The position numbers and the translations under genes are program-made. Source: Polyodon spathula (lineage: Eukaryota > Chordata > Actinopteri > Acipenseriformes > Polyodontidae). Taken from it: a stretch of DNA of 64,000 nt. Below, piece by piece: positions 63,951-64,000 of the stretch. The number at the start of each line of letters is the position of its first letter. The stretch's first letter is position 1. The notes beneath the pieces were generated by a model. That model was not told where the DNA came from, did not search any database, and saw nothing but the letters and a program-made list of their open reading frames with translations. The stretch is taken from positions 32,873,774 to 32,937,773 of the forward strand of contig NC_054548.1 in NCBI RefSeq assembly GCF_017654505.1, in the 5' to 3' direction.

Positions 63951-64000
63951 CTGACTGGTTTTCTGATCCGAGCCCCTAGCTTTTTTTTAAGATATCTGTG

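Larger units (their letters stand above)
62535..64000 (+). mobile_element. Tc1-like transposon running off the window
   Basis: It starts CACTGAACAAAAATAT after TA and is the same family as 17354-18499, in opposite orientation. A CR1 tail is inserted near its left end. The right end lies past 64000. Confidence 0.9.

Overview
This is vertebrate nuclear DNA, almost certainly from a ray-finned fish. It holds one interrupted host gene on the minus strand inside a dense graveyard of transposable elements. The mix (Tc1, CR1-like LINEs with a TTCTTATGTTCTT tail, Gmr1-like and other Ty3/Gypsy LTR elements, DIRS, hAT, tRNA-derived SINEs, an L2 tail) and the very large introns would suit a slowly evolving lineage such as sturgeon or paddlefish, but that placement is inference. 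Nothing prokaryotic was seen: no operons, no CRISPR array, no phage genes.

The host gene is a dynein heavy-chain family member, transcribed from high to low coordinates. Fourteen exons between 59102 and 16603 join with matching splice phases into an open frame of 2256 nt (752 codons). They cover the tail end and the linker region, including the HWR block, the RDTGTF block and the W...F..KWVFLN block. A fifteenth exon (61740-61868) is possible. The divergent linker and a basic, proline-rich insertion before RDTGTF make me favour DNHD1 (dynein heavy chain domain 1). The motor part would lie outside the window or below 16.6 kb, where I found no further exon. Introns reach about 16.6 kb and contain nearly all the transposons.

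Layout: 1-2310, a Tc1 fragment and a minus-strand Gmr1-like element with its 5' LTR. 2641-4960, an unclassified DNA transposon with about 125-bp terminal inverted repeats and a broken multi-exon transposase. 5640-14784, a Gmr1-like LTR element holding a 2.63-kb hAT element (8-bp target duplication) that itself holds a CR1 tail; its 3' LTR holds a solo LTR. 16.6-24.4 kb, four dynein exons with Tc1, LTR and CR1 copies between them. 25.1-28.0 kb, two dead hAT transposases, one split by a SINE. 28.3-38.1 kb, another Gmr1-like element split by foreign DNA, a solo LTR and a Tc1 that contains a CR1. 38.2-39.7 kb, a Gypsy gag with its 5' LTR. 41.0-50.8 kb, eight dynein exons with a DIRS deletion derivative and a long CR1 carrying a 175-bp hAT MITE. 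51.3-56.2 kb, a hairpin-rich repeat, fragments and a Gypsy RT-RNase H. 56.4-62 kb, a hAT element lying 54 bp from an exon, two further exons, a minisatellite and an L2 tail. 62.5-64 kb, a Tc1 running off the end.

The most informative biology is the Gmr1-like family. Its pol order here is protease-integrase-RT-RNase H, and its Gag carries a SCAN-like segment, which fits the proposed origin of the vertebrate SCAN domain. The least classified element is the 2641-4960 transposon, which has a further partial copy at 52.9 kb.
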